Counted from the stretch's first letter, positions 36,465 to 46,471 are shown. The stretch is 64,000 nt of DNA from Leyella stercorea (GCF_019052365.1 NZ_JAHQUY010000001.1:1-64000), one strand, 5' to 3'. Made by a program: numbers and translations. The notes: generated by a model from the letters alone, not told the origin.

Positions 36465-38372
36465 TCAAAACTCAAAATTCTTTATTCGTGCTTTAATCGC
36501 TTCTACGTCAATGCCCGCAATGTGCTGAAGCTGAGCCACGGTGCCGTGCTCGATGAAACGGTCGGGTATGCCCATGCGCACCACCTTCACCTGCTTGTCG
36601 TTGTCGCTCATCCACTCGAGCACAGCCGAACCGAAGCCGCCCGTGCGCTGCGCATCCTCGATGGTGATGATGCGCTTGAACTTCGCTGCGATGTCCTGCA
36701 GGAGCGCCTCGTCGAGCGGTTTGCAGAAGCGCATGTCGTAGTGGGCTACGCTGAGTGTGCAGCCCTCAGCGGCAAGCTCGTTGATAGCTTTCTCCACATC
36801 GTTGCCGATAGGTCCGTAGCTGAGCACCGCTACATCGCTGCCTTCGCGTATGCAGCGGCCCTTGCCGACGGGTATCTCTTCAAGCGCACAATGCCAGTCG
36901 TCGCGACGCACACCTCTGCCGCGCGGGTAGCGTATCACTACCGTGCCCTTGTCGGGCAGTTGAGCTGTGTACATCATGCGGCGCAGCTCGCACTCGTCCA
37001 TAGGCGAGCAGAGCGTGAGGTTGGGCACGGGGCGCAATGCGGCGATGTCGAGCACGCCGTGGTGCGTAGCGCCGTCCTCGCCAACCAGTCCGGCGCGGTC
37101 TAAGCACAGTACGAGCGGCAGATTGAGTATCGCCGCGTCGTGCACTATGTTGTCGTATGCGCGCTGCGAGAAGGCGCTATATATATTGCAGAACGGCATC
37201 AGTCCGTCTTTAGCCATTCCGGCTGAGAACGTAACGGCATGTCCTTCGGCGATGCCCACGTCGAAGACGCGGTCGGGCATCTCGTGCATCATCAGGTCGA
37301 GAGAGCAACCCGTAGGCATAGCCGGCGTTACGCCCACTATCTTCGGGTTCTGCTTCGCAAGTTCGATGATAGTGCGTCCGAACACGTCCTGGTAGCGCAG
37401 CGGCTGCGACGAAGTGTCGCCGGTGAGTCGTTCGCCCGTATCGGGGTCGAACTTGCCAGGTGCGTGCCATATCGTAGCCGCTTCCTCGGCAGGTTTGTAT
37501 CCCTTGCCCTTCACCGTGTGCAGGTGCAGGAGCTTCGGACCGCGCATGTCCTTCAGCTGGTTGAGTATGCGCACTAGTTCCACCACGTTGTTGCCGTCGA
37601 ACGGACCGAAGTAGCGTATGTTCATGCCCTCGAAGATGTTCTGCTGGTGGGCAAGCGCCGACTTGATGGCGTTGTTGAGGCGTATGAGTCCCTTGCGACG
37701 GTCGTCGTTGAGATAGCCCTTCGAGTGGAGCCACTTCGAAGCGCGGTCGCGCAAGCGGTTGTATGTGGCGTTGGTGTCGAGGTTGAGCAGGTATTTCTCC
37801 ATGCCGCCCACAGCGTGGTCGATGCTCATGTCGTTGTCGTTGAGGATGATGAGCAGGTCGTTGGGCGACGACGATACGTTGTTGAGACCCTCAAATGCCA
37901 GTCCGCCAGACATCGCGCCGTCGCCTATTACGGCTACGACGTGTCGGTCTGTGTCGTTGTTCTTATGCGCAGCCACAGCCATGCCCAACGCCACGGAGAT
38001 GGAGTTGGAGGCGTGTCCGCACGTGAATGTGTCGTACTCGCTTTCTTTCGGGGACGGGAACGGGCGTATGCCGCCCAGTTTGCGGTTAGTGTAGAACTGG
38101 TCCTTGCGTCCGGTGAGTATCTTGTGGCCGTACGCCTGATGTCCTACGTCCCACACGATGCGGTCGTAGGGCGTGTTCAGCACGTAGTGCAACGCCACCG
38201 TCAGCTCCACCACGCCAAGCGACGACGCAAGGTGTCCGGGGTTGACGGACAATTCCTTCACAATGTCCTGACGCAGTTCGGCGCAGAGCTCCGGCAGTTG
38301 CTCAATGGGCAACTTGCGGAGGTCGTCGGGATACTGTATCTTGTCTAATAATTCCAAGTTGTCGGTGCTCAT
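36465..38372 (-). CDS. dxs: 1-deoxy-D-xylulose-5-phosphate synthase
   Basis: 635 aa thiamine diphosphate enzyme making DXP from pyruvate and glyceraldehyde-3-phosphate, the entry to the MEP isoprenoid route. Motifs: [34 protein letters not shown], the diphosphate-binding [18 protein letters not shown], and [18 protein letters not shown] in the pyrimidine domain. The ATG at 38372 (MSTDNLELL) is preferred over an upstream in-frame start because the -7 box lies between them. The last codons (NFEF) are formed by an A/T-rich repeat. Confidence 0.95.
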   Translation of the reverse strand: MSTDNLELLDKIQYPDDLRKLPIEQLPELCAELRQDIVKELSVNPGHLASSLGVVELTVALHYVLNTPYDRIVWDVGHQAYGHKILTGRKDQFYTNRKLGGIRPFPSPKESEYDTFTCGHASNSISVALGMAVAAHKNNDTDRHVVAVIGDGAMSGGLAFEGLNNVSSSPNDLLIILNDNDMSIDHAVGGMEKYLLNLDTNATYNRLRDRASKWLHSKGYLNDDRRKGLIRLNNAIKSALAHQQNIFEGMNIRYFGPFDGNNVVELVRILNQLKDMRGPKLLHLHTVKGKGYKPAEEAATIWHAPGKFDPDTGERLTGDTSSQPLRYQDVFGRTIIELAKQNPKIVGVTPAMPTGCSLDLMMHEMPDRVFDVGIAEGHAVTFSAGMAKDGLMPFCNIYSAFSQRAYDNIVHDAAILNLPLVLCLDRAGLVGEDGATHHGVLDIAALRPVPNLTLCSPMDECELRRMMYTAQLPDKGTVVIRYPRGRGVRRDDWHCALEEIPVGKGRCIREGSDVAVLSYGPIGNDVEKAINELAAEGCTLSVAHYDMRFCKPLDEALLQDIAAKFKRIITIEDAQRTGGFGSAVLEWMSDNDKQVKVVRMGIPDRFIEHGTVAQLQHIAGIDVEAIKARIKNFEF

Positions 38373-38455
38373 ATATTGTTGAAATATACTGATGTCTTTT
38401 TGAAATCTTCTGAATCCTTTTTTGCGATAGAAGGCAGCAGACCTCCTATTCCATG

Positions 38456-38463
38456 CAAAGTTA
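38456..38463 (-). promoter_or_regulatory. Candidate dxs promoter (-7 box); decides its start
   Basis: TAACTTTG on the minus strand, 84 bp before the chosen start at 38372 and downstream of the longer alternative start at 38513, which it therefore argues against. Confidence 0.5.
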
Positions 38464-38495
38464 CGTAAAAAAAGTAATATAGGGTATTTATTGTA

Positions 38496-38533
38496 TACAA
38501 AAAAAGCATCCATCTTTGAAAGATGAATGCTTT
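38496..38533 (-). terminator. Intrinsic terminator after the distal tRNA-Gln
   Basis: Read leftwards: AAAGCATTCATCTTT, one-base loop, AAAGATGGATGCTTT (one G-U pair), then T-run. It begins four bases after the tRNA. Confidence 0.85.
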
Positions 38534-38536
38534 GAG

Positions 38537-38607
38537 TTGGGATACCCGGACTCGAACCAGGAAAGGCAGGACCAGAATCTGCAGTGTTACCATTACACCA
38601 TATCCCA
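38537..38607 (-). tRNA. tRNA-Gln (anticodon CTG), distal copy
   Basis: 71 nt. Acceptor stem TGGGATA/TATCCCA, D-arm GTGTAATGGTAACAC, anticodon loop TTCTGGT (anticodon CTG, glutamine), T-arm CTGG TTCGAGT CCGG, discriminator A; CCA not encoded. The base pair at the bottom of the anticodon loop (31-39) is A-C, in both copies, as I recall for other Bacteroidales tRNA-Gln. Confidence 0.93.
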
Positions 38608-38636
38608 ATGTTTGCAAAATCGGAACTCTATCGCAA

Positions 38637-38667
38637 TAAAAAACATCCCTCTTAATAAGAAGAATGT
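38637..38667 (-). terminator. Terminator-like hairpin between the two tRNA-Gln genes
   Basis: Read leftwards: ACATTCTTCTT, ATT loop, AAGAGGGATGT (with two G-U pairs) and then TTTTTTA. It lies between the two copies and could end the first transcript or act as a processing signal. Confidence 0.55.
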
Positions 38668-38676
38668 CGCTCAAAG

Positions 38677-38747
38677 TTGGGATACCCGGACTCGAACCAG
38701 GAAAGGCAGGACCAGAATCTGCAGTGTTACCATTACACCATATCCCA
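38677..38747 (-). tRNA. tRNA-Gln (anticodon CTG), promoter-proximal copy
   Basis: The 71-nt sequence is the same as the distal copy, 140 bp away. It lies 36 bp downstream of a -7 box. No tRNA-Gln with anticodon TTG is in the window. Confidence 0.93.
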
Positions 38748-38782
38748 ATATGTTATTGCAACTTGTTCCCTTATTGCGAGTG

Positions 38783-38790
38783 CAAAGTTA
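38783..38790 (-). promoter_or_regulatory. Candidate tRNA-Gln promoter (-7 box)
   Basis: TAACTTTG on the minus strand, 36 bp upstream of the mature 5' end of the proximal tRNA. Confidence 0.55.
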
Positions 38791-38894
38791 CGAATAATTT
38801 TTAGAACGGCAATATTTTTCGCTGATTTTTTTTAATAAAATCTAATAAAAAGCCATTTTCCGTGGTTTTAAGTCGTTTTTCGGATAAATCGCTG

Positions 38895-38902
38895 TATCTT
38901 TG
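38895..38902 (+). promoter_or_regulatory. Candidate rsfS-ftsH-cdsA promoter (-7 box)
   Basis: TATCTTTG, with a T-run about 20 bp upstream. It leaves an A/T-rich leader of about 105 nt before rsfS in which I see no clear structure. Confidence 0.5.
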
Positions 38903-39014
38903 TACGGCTTAAAAAGCAGGTATATAAATGTAGTCACATTAAATAATATATACATTATATAATATACACCGAAAATATACATCAGAATATATCATTAAAC
39001 AAGGACAATAGTAA

Positions 39015-39374
39015 ATGGAAATTAAAGACAAGTTGGTTGAAGCCATCGTAAAAGGTATTCAAGAGAAGAAAGGACAGGACATCACAATCGCCGACCTCCG
39101 TGGTATCGACGGCAATATAGCAAGCTACTTCGTAATCTGTCAGGGCAACTCGCCCTCGCAGGTGGAGGCTATCGCCGACTCTGTATGTGAGACGGCACGC
39201 ATTGAGGCTGGCGAAAAGCCGGTACATACAGTCGGTCTGCCGCAGGCTTACTGGGTGGCAATGGACTACGTGGAGGTTATCGTGCACATCTTCATACCGG
39301 AAGCACGCGACTTCTACAACCTTGAGAACCTCTGGGAGGACGCTAAGGTTACGAACATTCCGAATCTCGATTAA
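39015..39374 (+). CDS. rsfS: Ribosomal silencing factor RsfS
   Basis: 119 aa (Iojap/RsfS family). It binds ribosomal protein uL14 and blocks subunit joining when nutrients are poor. Family motifs: ADYFVICQG-type SYFVICQGNSPSQVEAIAD and YVEVIVHIFIPEARDFYNLENLWEDA. Normal length. First gene of an rsfS-ftsH-cdsA run with gaps of 13 and 11 bp, an arrangement I recall from other Bacteroidales. Confidence 0.94.
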   Translation: MEIKDKLVEAIVKGIQEKKGQDITIADLRGIDGNIASYFVICQGNSPSQVEAIADSVCETARIEAGEKPVHTVGLPQAYWVAMDYVEVIVHIFIPEARDFYNLENLWEDAKVTNIPNLD

Positions 39375-39387
39375 TAGTTAGGTTAAT

Positions 39388-41511
39388 ATGAACACAAACA
39401 ATAATCCATCTGGCGATAACAATCAGCCGAAGATGCCTAAGTTCAACATGAACTGGATCTACACGATTATCATCGTGATGCTGGCTTTGCTGTTCTTTAC
39501 AGATGGCGGCAAGGGCTTCTTCGACGGCGGTGCTGCTGGTCAGGAAGCTACGTACACCAAGTTTCAGGTGTATGTCGACAAGGGCTATGCACGCAGTGTG
39601 GTTGTGAACAAGGACAACGGAACGCTGCGTATGTACGTGCGTCCGGACAAAATCCGCGACGTGTTCGGCAAGTCAGCGCAGCAGGTTGGTCAGAAACCGT
39701 ATGTAGAAGTTACATACGGCTCGGTTGACGGCGTAGACAACTATCTCTCTTCTGCAATGAAGAGTGGCAAGATACTCGATTTCAGCTACGAGAAGGACTC
39801 CAACTCCGGACTCATGACGCTGTTCTACACCTTCGGTCCGATTATCTTCTTCGTATTCTTGTGGCTCTTCATGATGCGCCGCATGGGCGGCGGCGGAGCT
39901 GGCGGCGGAGTTTTCAACGTCGGCAAGTCGAAGGCGCAGATGTATGAGAAGGGCAACGACCTCGGCATCACGTTCAAGGACGTAGCGGGTCAGGTTGGCG
40001 CAAAGCAGGAGGTGCAGGAGATTGTCGACTTCCTCAAGCAACCGCAGAAGTATACCGAACTTGGTGGTAAGATTCCTAAGGGAGCACTCCTTGTAGGCCC
40101 TCCGGGCACCGGTAAGACATTGCTCGCAAAGGCTGTGGCAGGCGAAGCAGGCGTTCCGTTCTTCTCTATGAGCGGTTCCGACTTCGTGGAGATGTTCGTC
40201 GGCGTGGGTGCAAGTCGTGTCCGCGACCTCTTCCGTCAGGCAAAGGAGAAGGCTCCGTGCATTATCTTCATCGACGAGATCGACGCCGTAGGTCGTGCAC
40301 GTAGCAAGAATCCGGCAATGGGCGGCAACGATGAGCGCGAGAATACGCTTAACGCTTTGCTTACAGAGATGGACGGTTTCGGCACAAACAGCGGTGTTAT
40401 CATCCTCGCTGCCACCAACCGTGCTGATATGCTCGACAAGGCATTGCTTCGTGCCGGACGTTTCGACCGTCAGATTACGGTCGATCTGCCCGACCTTACA
40501 GAGCGTAAGGAGATATTCCAGGTGCATCTGAGAAAGGTGAAGATAGACGAGACGGTGGACATCGACTTCCTCTCGCGTCAGACGCCGGGCTTCTCGGGTG
40601 CAGATATCGCCAATGTGTGCAACGAGGCGGCGCTTATCGCCGCACGCCATAATAGCAACAAGGTAGGCAAGCAGGACTTCCTCGACGCAGTAGACCGCAT
40701 CATCGGCGGTCTGGAGAAGAAGACAAAGGTAATGACTGAGTCAGAGAAGCGCACAATAGCGCTGCATGAGGCTGGTCACGCTACCGTTTCTTGGTTCTGC
40801 GAGCACGCCAATCCGCTCGTTAAGGTGAGCATCGTGCCGCGTGGCAGAGCGCTCGGAGCAGCTTGGTATCTGCCCGAAGAACGTCAGATCACAACAAAGG
40901 AGCAGATGCTCGACGAGATGTGCGCACTGCTTGGCGGTCGTGCAGCCGAAGAACTCTTCACCGGACACATTTCTACCGGCGCTATGAACGACCTCGAACG
41001 CGCTACAAAGTCGGCTTTCGGCATGGTTGCCTACGCCGGCATGAGCGATCGTCTGCCGAATATCTGCTACTACAACAACCAGGAGTATCAGTTCCAGCGT
41101 CCTTACTCGGAGACAACGGCTAAGATCATCGACGACGAGGTGCTGAAGATGGTGAACGACGAGTATGCACGTGCCAAGGCTTTGCTTAAGGAGCACGCTG
41201 CGGGTCACAACGAACTCGCCGAACTCCTCATGACTCGTGAGGTAATCTTTGCAGAGGACGTGGAGCGCATCTTCGGAAAGCGTCCGTGGGTGAGTCGTTC
41301 TGAGGAAATCATCGACGACAACACACCGAAACTTGAAGATATGCCGGAGGCTGTGCGCCAGGCGCAGAAAGAACACGAGGAATCATTGGCGAAGCAGGCT
41401 GCACTTCCTACAGACAAGTCTGAAAATACTGATGCTGAATCTGTAGAAAAGCCGGTTGATGCAGCGGAAAATGCAGCTGACGACGCGGCTGAACAGACAG
41501 AAAACAAATAA
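39388..41511 (+). CDS. ftsH: ATP-dependent zinc metalloprotease FtsH
   Basis: 707 aa membrane AAA+ protease for quality control of membrane and some cytosolic proteins. Two membrane segments (about residues 21-38 and 145-165) flank a periplasmic domain; then Walker A GPPGTGKT (about 237), Walker [12 protein letters not shown], second region of homology [18 protein letters not shown], and the zinc site HEAGH (about 460). The C-terminus is acidic and Ala-rich ([20 protein letters not shown]), longer than in enterobacteria. Its Gly-rich spacer [20 protein letters not shown] is normal. Confidence 0.97.
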   Translation: MNTNNNPSGDNNQPKMPKFNMNWIYTIIIVMLALLFFTDGGKGFFDGGAAGQEATYTKFQVYVDKGYARSVVVNKDNGTLRMYVRPDKIRDVFGKSAQQVGQKPYVEVTYGSVDGVDNYLSSAMKSGKILDFSYEKDSNSGLMTLFYTFGPIIFFVFLWLFMMRRMGGGGAGGGVFNVGKSKAQMYEKGNDLGITFKDVAGQVGAKQEVQEIVDFLKQPQKYTELGGKIPKGALLVGPPGTGKTLLAKAVAGEAGVPFFSMSGSDFVEMFVGVGASRVRDLFRQAKEKAPCIIFIDEIDAVGRARSKNPAMGGNDERENTLNALLTEMDGFGTNSGVIILAATNRADMLDKALLRAGRFDRQITVDLPDLTERKEIFQVHLRKVKIDETVDIDFLSRQTPGFSGADIANVCNEAALIAARHNSNKVGKQDFLDAVDRIIGGLEKKTKVMTESEKRTIALHEAGHATVSWFCEHANPLVKVSIVPRGRALGAAWYLPEERQITTKEQMLDEMCALLGGRAAEELFTGHISTGAMNDLERATKSAFGMVAYAGMSDRLPNICYYNNQEYQFQRPYSETTAKIIDDEVLKMVNDEYARAKALLKEHAAGHNELAELLMTREVIFAEDVERIFGKRPWVSRSEEIIDDNTPKLEDMPEAVRQAQKEHEESLAKQAALPTDKSENTDAESVEKPVDAAENAADDAAEQTENK

Positions 41512-41522
41512 ACGTAAGCATT

Positions 41523-42392
41523 ATGAGCGATAAAATGAAAAACTTCATTGTACGTGCCATCACCGGTGTGCTCTTCGTAGCAGCCATTGTCACGTGTTTC
41601 TTGCGTCCGGAGGCGATGATACTTCTGTTCGCATTGGTCACCGGACTCACCATCTGGGAGTTTACGGGCATTGTGAACGACATAGAAGGCGTCACAACGA
41701 ACCGTCTCATCACCACCGTTGCCGGCGTGTACTTGTTCTTCAGTATCGCTGGCTATTGCTCGGGCATCGTTCCGTCGGCAGTGTTCATCCCTTACTTGCT
41801 TACTATCGTCTATCTGTTCATCGCCGAACTCTACACAAAGGCGCCGAATCCGATAAACAACTGGGCGTATACAATGCTTGCTCAGATGTATATCGCATTG
41901 CCGTTGTCTACAATCAACGTACTCGCATTCCGTGCGGGTGCAGACGGCGTGGTTTACAACTATCTGTTGCCGCTTAGCGTGTTTGTTTTCCTTTGGACAA
42001 ACGACACTGGCGCTTACCTCAGCGGTTCGCTCTTCGGCAAGCACAAACTCTTCCCGCGTGTTAGTCCGGGCAAGAGTTGGGAAGGAAGCATCGGAGGCGG
42101 CATCCTTGTACTCGCTGTTGCAGCAGGCGTTGGTCTCTACGAGACATCTTCTCTGCACAACGGCGCTGCGGAACTGGCCCTCAGCATACCGCAGTGGATG
42201 GGCTTGGGCCTCGTGGTTGTGTTCTTCGGCACATGGGGCGACCTTGTTGAGTCGCTCTTCAAGCGCACCATCGGCATCAAGGATTCTGGCAACATCCTGC
42301 CCGGTCACGGCGGAATGCTCGACCGTTTCGACTCTTCGCTGATGGCGTTCCCCGCAGCGGTAGTCTATCTTTACACACTCACGATTTTCTAA
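41523..42392 (+). CDS. cdsA: Phosphatidate cytidylyltransferase
   Basis: 289 aa multi-pass membrane enzyme that makes CDP-diacylglycerol, the substrate of PssA encoded elsewhere in the window. The C-terminal signature is complete: SLFKRTIGIKDSGNILPGHG, then GMLDRFDS. About eight hydrophobic segments. Last gene of the rsfS-ftsH-cdsA run, closed by the terminator at 42477. Confidence 0.96.
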   Translation: MSDKMKNFIVRAITGVLFVAAIVTCFLRPEAMILLFALVTGLTIWEFTGIVNDIEGVTTNRLITTVAGVYLFFSIAGYCSGIVPSAVFIPYLLTIVYLFIAELYTKAPNPINNWAYTMLAQMYIALPLSTINVLAFRAGADGVVYNYLLPLSVFVFLWTNDTGAYLSGSLFGKHKLFPRVSPGKSWEGSIGGGILVLAVAAGVGLYETSSLHNGAAELALSIPQWMGLGLVVVFFGTWGDLVESLFKRTIGIKDSGNILPGHGGMLDRFDSSLMAFPAAVVYLYTLTIF

Positions 42393-42476
42393 TTCAGCAT
42401 TTGCGAGTAATAAAACCAACATTTGCGAGTAGTCTGAAATTAGAATATACGATTTAATAGAAATGTAAATTAAATC

Positions 42477-42517
42477 GCCCGATCATCATTCGTCGCAATG
42501 ATGGTCGGGCTGTTTTG
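42477..42517 (+). terminator. Intrinsic terminator after cdsA
   Basis: GCCCGATCATCATT, six-base loop, AATGATGGTCGGGC (one G-U), then TGTTTTGTT. Two short direct repeats CATTTGCGAGTA precede it at 42397-42430. Confidence 0.85.
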
Positions 42518-42551
42518 TTGTGTATCGCTTGTCTGTATCACAAAAAAATAG

Positions 42552-42559
42552 TAGATTTG
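42552..42559 (+). promoter_or_regulatory. Candidate promoter (-7 box) of the PH-domain gene
   Basis: TAGATTTG, only five bases before the ATG at 42564. If real, transcription starts at or next to the first codon, so the mRNA would be leaderless. Confidence 0.4.
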
Positions 42560-42563
42560 CATT

Positions 42564-42965
42564 ATGAACCGAACATTCCATCATAACGTCAGCCTGCAGG
42601 GCATAGCCACGATAGTATTGTTGGCAGTTGTAGCTCTGTGGTGTTTCCTTGTGCGCAGCGGCATAACCCCTGCGTTAGGCTTCGTGTGTCTGTTGCTTGG
42701 CGCGGCAGGTGTCGACCGCTTGGTACACACCACATACACATTCACCGCAGACGGCAACCTCGTGATAGTACGTGGCAGACTTGGCAAGAGCACAACTATT
42801 GCCGTCAACGAGATAATAGCGGCACGTGCGGTGCGAGGCACATTGTTCACGGCGCGCCACATCGTGATAGAATACGGTTGCGGAAAGATAACTTATGCAC
42901 AGCCGCAGCAGACAAAAGAATTCATCGAAGAAATACGTCGCAGACAAAAAATAACAAGCATTTAA
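42564..42965 (+). CDS. Small membrane protein with bacterial PH-like domain
   Basis: 133 aa. Two hydrophobic segments (about residues 14-32 and 37-52) in a hairpin, then a beta-rich part (YTFTADGNLVIVRGRLGKST followed by IAVNEIIAARAV and HIVIEYGCGKITYAQPQQ) resembling the bPH family. Function unknown; such proteins are membrane-associated and may bind lipids or partner proteins. It stands between the cdsA terminator and a 22-bp tandem repeat ahead of dacB. Confidence 0.6.
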   Translation: MNRTFHHNVSLQGIATIVLLAVVALWCFLVRSGITPALGFVCLLLGAAGVDRLVHTTYTFTADGNLVIVRGRLGKSTTIAVNEIIAARAVRGTLFTARHIVIEYGCGKITYAQPQQTKEFIEEIRRRQKITSI

Positions 42966-43010
42966 GGCTATATAAACAGACATTTAAGGCTATATAAACA
43001 GACAGTTAAG
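42961..43010 (+). repeat. 22-bp tandem repeat between the PH-domain gene and dacB
   Basis: TTTAAGGCTATATAAACAGA+CA occurs at 42961-42982 and 42983-43004 without change, and a degraded third copy follows. The first unit overlaps the stop codon of the upstream gene, and the array forms most of the space before dacB. Confidence 0.85.
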
Positions 43011-43029
43011 GCTATATGTATAAACAAGC

Positions 43030-44295
43030 ATGAAAGACTATATATATAAATATGTATTGACCCTCGTGGCGTTCCTCTTCGCATCAGGAGCAACGGCACA
43101 GACAGATATTGAGTTTGACGAAGACGACAGTTCGGCGGTAGCCGACACGCTGATGCCCGACACGTTCAAGGTGACGGAGCAGGCTTTGCCGTGGAATATT
43201 GCTGTGGCAAAACACTTGGACAATTTGCTTCAGCACGATATGTTCGAGACAAGTACAGTCGGAATGATGGTTTACGACCTCGATGCCGACTCGGTGCTCT
43301 ACAGTCACAACGCGCGTCTGCTTCTGCGCCCGGCGTCTACGATGAAACTCGTCACGGCGATAGCAGCTATCGACCGCTTGGGCGGCAGCTATCAGTTCAA
43401 GACCGAGCTGTGCTATACCGGTGAAGTGAGCGACCGCACGCTTACGGGCGACATCTACTGTGTGGGCGGCTTCGACCCGCGCTTCAACTCCGACGACATG
43501 CGTGCCTTTGTCGAAGCAATCCACAAGATGGGCGTCGACACCATTCGCGGCAATATCTATGCCGACAAGTCGATGAAAGACGCCGACCAGTTCGGCGCCG
43601 GATGGTGCTGGGACGACGACAGCCCCGTGCTCTCGCCGCTGCTCATCAGTAGGAAAGACGCGTTCGTAGAGCGCTTTGTGAGCAACCTGCTTGCCGACAA
43701 CATCGTTTTTGAAGGCAAGGCAGGCGAGGCGCAGCGCCCCGGCGACGCTTTTTGCATCTGTCGCCGCTTCCACACCATCGACCAGATACTGATGCGCATG
43801 ATGAAGAAGAGCGACAACCTCTACGCCGAGTCGATGTTCTACCAGTTGGCAGCGTCTACCGGCACAAAGCATGCGTCGGCAAAGCAAGCTCGCGGCATAA
43901 TAAACAAGCTGATATCGAAGGTGGGGCTTAACCCGAAACGCTACGAGATAGCCGACGGCAGCGGACTCTCGCTCTACAACTATCTCTCGGCTGAACTCGA
44001 AGTGCAACTTCTGCGCTATGCGTTCCGCAACAACAATATCTACATGCACCTGCGCCCGTCTCTGCCCATCGCCGGCGAAGACGGAACGCTGCGCAAGCGC
44101 ATGAAGGGTGTGTTCACCGCCGGCAACGTACACGCCAAGACCGGCACCGTGCAGGGCGTATCGTCGCTTGCCGGCTATTGCACGGCAGCCAACGGACACC
44201 ATCTCGCATTCTCCATCATCAACCAGGGCATACAGCACCACAGCAACGGTCGCGCTTTCCAGGACCGTGTCTGCACCGTGCTGTGCCAGCCGTAG
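43030..44295 (+). CDS. dacB: D-alanyl-D-alanine carboxypeptidase/endopeptidase (PBP4 family)
   Basis: 421 aa, S13 serine peptidase acting on peptidoglycan in the periplasm. A signal peptide is seen (LTLVAFLFASGATAQ). Catalytic motifs: STMK (Ser about 102), SDN in KKSDNLYAESMF, and KTG in HAKTGTVQGVSS (about 370). Slightly shorter than E. coli DacB, as is usual in this phylum. The next gene begins 20 bp downstream. Confidence 0.92.
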   Translation: MKDYIYKYVLTLVAFLFASGATAQTDIEFDEDDSSAVADTLMPDTFKVTEQALPWNIAVAKHLDNLLQHDMFETSTVGMMVYDLDADSVLYSHNARLLLRPASTMKLVTAIAAIDRLGGSYQFKTELCYTGEVSDRTLTGDIYCVGGFDPRFNSDDMRAFVEAIHKMGVDTIRGNIYADKSMKDADQFGAGWCWDDDSPVLSPLLISRKDAFVERFVSNLLADNIVFEGKAGEAQRPGDAFCICRRFHTIDQILMRMMKKSDNLYAESMFYQLAASTGTKHASAKQARGIINKLISKVGLNPKRYEIADGSGLSLYNYLSAELEVQLLRYAFRNNNIYMHLRPSLPIAGEDGTLRKRMKGVFTAGNVHAKTGTVQGVSSLAGYCTAANGHHLAFSIINQGIQHHSNGRAFQDRVCTVLCQP

Positions 44296-44314
44296 CTTTA
44301 TTAAAAAAAACGAA

Positions 44315-45742
44315 GTGTACGCTATAAACTATAAGACACTCATTGTGCAGGCGCTCGGCTTTGAGCCTACCGCCGACCAGCAGCACGCCATCGACACCTT
44401 CGCCGAGTTCCTCGCCGACCGTGACGACCATGTGGCAATGCTGTTGCGCGGTTCGGCAGGTACGGGTAAGACGACGCTCTCCGGCGCCATAGTGCGCACG
44501 ATGCTCGCGTTGAAGCAGCGCGTTGTTCTGCTTGCGCCGACGGGTCGTGCTGCGAAAGTGTTCGCCTTGAACTCAGGCGTGCAGGCTTCCACCATCCACC
44601 GCCGCATCTACCGCCAGCAGTCGCTCGGCGGTTCGTTCTCGCTTGCCCCGAACATGATGACCGACACGCTGTTTCTCGTCGACGAGTCGTCGATGATAGC
44701 CAACGAAGGCTTGCGCGAGTCGGTGTTCGGCACGGGCTGTCTGCTCGACGACCTTGTGCAGTTCGTCTATTCGGGTCGCAACTGCCGCTTGGTGCTCATC
44801 GGCGACAAGGCTCAGCTGCCGCCGGTAGGCGAGGAGGAGTCGCCGGCTCTCTCCTCAGCGTTCATCTCCGGCTACGGACTCACCGTCTACGAGAGCGACC
44901 TGCGCGAGGTGCTGCGCCAGAGCCAGCAGTCGGGCATACTCTACAACGCCACGGTGATACGCCAGATGATTACGCACGACGAGGCGACAGCCCTGCCCAA
45001 GATTCGCTTCAGCGGCTTCCCCGACATCGTCTGCGTGCCGGGCGACGAACTCATCGAGACGCTCGCCACGAGCTATTCTCAGGTGGGCATGGACGAGACG
45101 ATGGTTGTTACGCGCTCCAACAAGCGCGCCAATATATACAATCAGGGCATACGCAACCAAGTGCTTTGGCGTGAGGAGGAACTCACGTCGGGCGACTGGC
45201 TCATGGTTGTGAAGAACAGCTACTACTGGACCGAGCAGAAGAAGGCTGAGGACACGTCGACACCGGCGTTCATAGCCAACGGCGACCGTGCCGTGATACA
45301 GCGCGTGCGCAACCGCCGCGACCTCTACGGCTTCCACTTCGTCGACCTCTGGCTGCAGTTCCCCGACTACGACAACTACGAGTTGCAGGTGACGGCGCTC
45401 ACCGACACGCTCGCCACCGAGGCGCCAGCGCTCACACGCGAACAGAGTCAGCAGCTCTTCGACGAGGTGATGGCAGACTACGCCGATGTGCGCACCAAGC
45501 CCGAGCGCTACAAGCGTCTGAAAGCCGATCCCTTCTACAATGCGTTGCAGATAAAGTACGCCTATGCCGTCACGTGCCATAAGGCGCAGGGCGGACAGTG
45601 GGCGCACGTCTACGTAGACCAAGGCTATATGACCGACGAAATGCTCACGCCCGACTATATCCATTGGCTCTACACGGCTTTCACGCGCGCCACGGAGAAA
45701 CTCTTCCTCGTCAATTGGCCTAAGACGCAGACGGAAGAGTAG
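44315..45742 (+). CDS. RecD-like ATP-dependent DNA helicase
   Basis: About 475 aa, superfamily 1B. Walker A LLRGSAGTGKTTLS, Walker B LFLVDESSMI, motif III LVLIGDKAQLPPVGEEE, and C-terminal UvrD_C_2-type motifs VTCHKAQGGQWAHVYVD and YTAFTRATEKLFLV. Smaller than RecD2, without its N-terminal helix-hairpin-helix region. No ATG is in a suitable place: the GTG at 44315 is chosen because the frame upstream lies inside dacB and homologues, as I recall, start shortly before the FEPTADQ segment. Role presumably DNA repair or processing. Confidence 0.85.
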   Translation: MYAINYKTLIVQALGFEPTADQQHAIDTFAEFLADRDDHVAMLLRGSAGTGKTTLSGAIVRTMLALKQRVVLLAPTGRAAKVFALNSGVQASTIHRRIYRQQSLGGSFSLAPNMMTDTLFLVDESSMIANEGLRESVFGTGCLLDDLVQFVYSGRNCRLVLIGDKAQLPPVGEEESPALSSAFISGYGLTVYESDLREVLRQSQQSGILYNATVIRQMITHDEATALPKIRFSGFPDIVCVPGDELIETLATSYSQVGMDETMVVTRSNKRANIYNQGIRNQVLWREEELTSGDWLMVVKNSYYWTEQKKAEDTSTPAFIANGDRAVIQRVRNRRDLYGFHFVDLWLQFPDYDNYELQVTALTDTLATEAPALTREQSQQLFDEVMADYADVRTKPERYKRLKADPFYNALQIKYAYAVTCHKAQGGQWAHVYVDQGYMTDEMLTPDYIHWLYTAFTRATEKLFLVNWPKTQTEE

Positions 45743-45853
45743 CGGTTGTAGCCATTCTTTTTTTATATACCTCGAAAAAACACAACTTTTTTCTGTAGCA
45801 AACTCCACCTTCTGTGCGTCTAAAGAGCAGAAAAAGTAATAAACAACAAGCAA

Positions 45854-46032
45854 ATGAACACAACAGAGCAACAATTCTCGCAGCTTGTGAGAGACAACCG
45901 TAGCACGATATACGCCGTGTTGGCGGTGTCATCGGTGGCGTCTGCGGTTTGATCTTCGCCTTCCGCATCTTCCTCAAGATGCAGCGCACGAACGACGAAG
46001 TGATAAGTCAGATTAACGAACTTAACGCATAA
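45854..46032 (+). pseudogene. Small membrane protein split by a one-base frameshift
   Basis: The first 20 or so codons from ATG 45854 (MNTTEQQFSQLVRDNR...IYA) continue sensibly only in another frame: VGGVIGGVCGLIFAFRIFLK, then MQRTNDEVISQINELNA, stop at 46030-46032. The span is 179 bp, one short of 60 codons, so a single missing base near 45917 restores a 59-residue protein with one membrane helix. A terminator follows 18 bp later, as for a real gene. Either a genuine recent mutation or a sequencing error; homopolymers are absent at the site. Function unknown. Confidence 0.6.
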
Positions 46033-46049
46033 ATTTCTCTCTCTCTTCT

Positions 46050-46084
46050 GCCCAGTACGTTGTGAAGTGTACTGGGCTTTTTTG
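46050..46084 (+). terminator. Intrinsic terminator after the frameshifted small gene
   Basis: GCCCAGTAC, ten-base loop, GTACTGGGC, then TTTTTTTG. Confidence 0.85.
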
Positions 46085-46088
46085 TTTC

Positions 46089-46436
46089 TTAAGCCTTCTT
46101 GAATAGCCGCGCCACGAAGCTGGAGCCTTCGAGCACCACCATGAAATTCCAGAAATAGAACATCTGCTCATCGTAGACATAGCTGAGCGCTGCGCCGAGG
46201 AGGCAGAAGACGAAGCAGGCGGGCGAATGTTTTTTAATTGCATCCATGCAGTCGTCCGTAGACACCTTGCGTCTGAAGATGCACACGATGCCCACAACGA
46301 GCACTACGCCTAACACCACAGCCAAGCCGCACAAGGCGTACCAGTAAGCGTCCCACTTGCCCAGCAGCGGCTCCAGTGCGAAGAACAAAAGAAAAAGCGC
46401 GTAGCCCGCGTTTGCCAATGATACCTTGTTTTTCAT
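46089..46436 (-). CDS. Small integral membrane protein, unknown function
   Basis: 115 aa with four probable membrane segments (about residues 8-24, 32-54, 74-88, 90-108) and a short positive loop FRRKVSTDD between. Not recognised. It is leftward and convergent with the frameshifted small gene; the terminator at 46050-46084 may serve both. A -7 box lies 28 bp upstream of its start. Confidence 0.65.
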   Translation of the reverse strand: MKNKVSLANAGYALFLLFFALEPLLGKWDAYWYALCGLAVVLGVVLVVGIVCIFRRKVSTDDCMDAIKKHSPACFVFCLLGAALSYVYDEQMFYFWNFMVVLEGSSFVARLFKKA

Positions 46437-46463
46437 ATTCTTATTACGGTTTGTTTAATTCTG

Positions 46464-46471
46464 CAAATTTA
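46464..46471 (-). promoter_or_regulatory. Candidate promoter (-7 box) of the small membrane protein gene
   Basis: TAAATTTG on the minus strand, about 28 bp upstream of the start at 46436. Confidence 0.4.
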
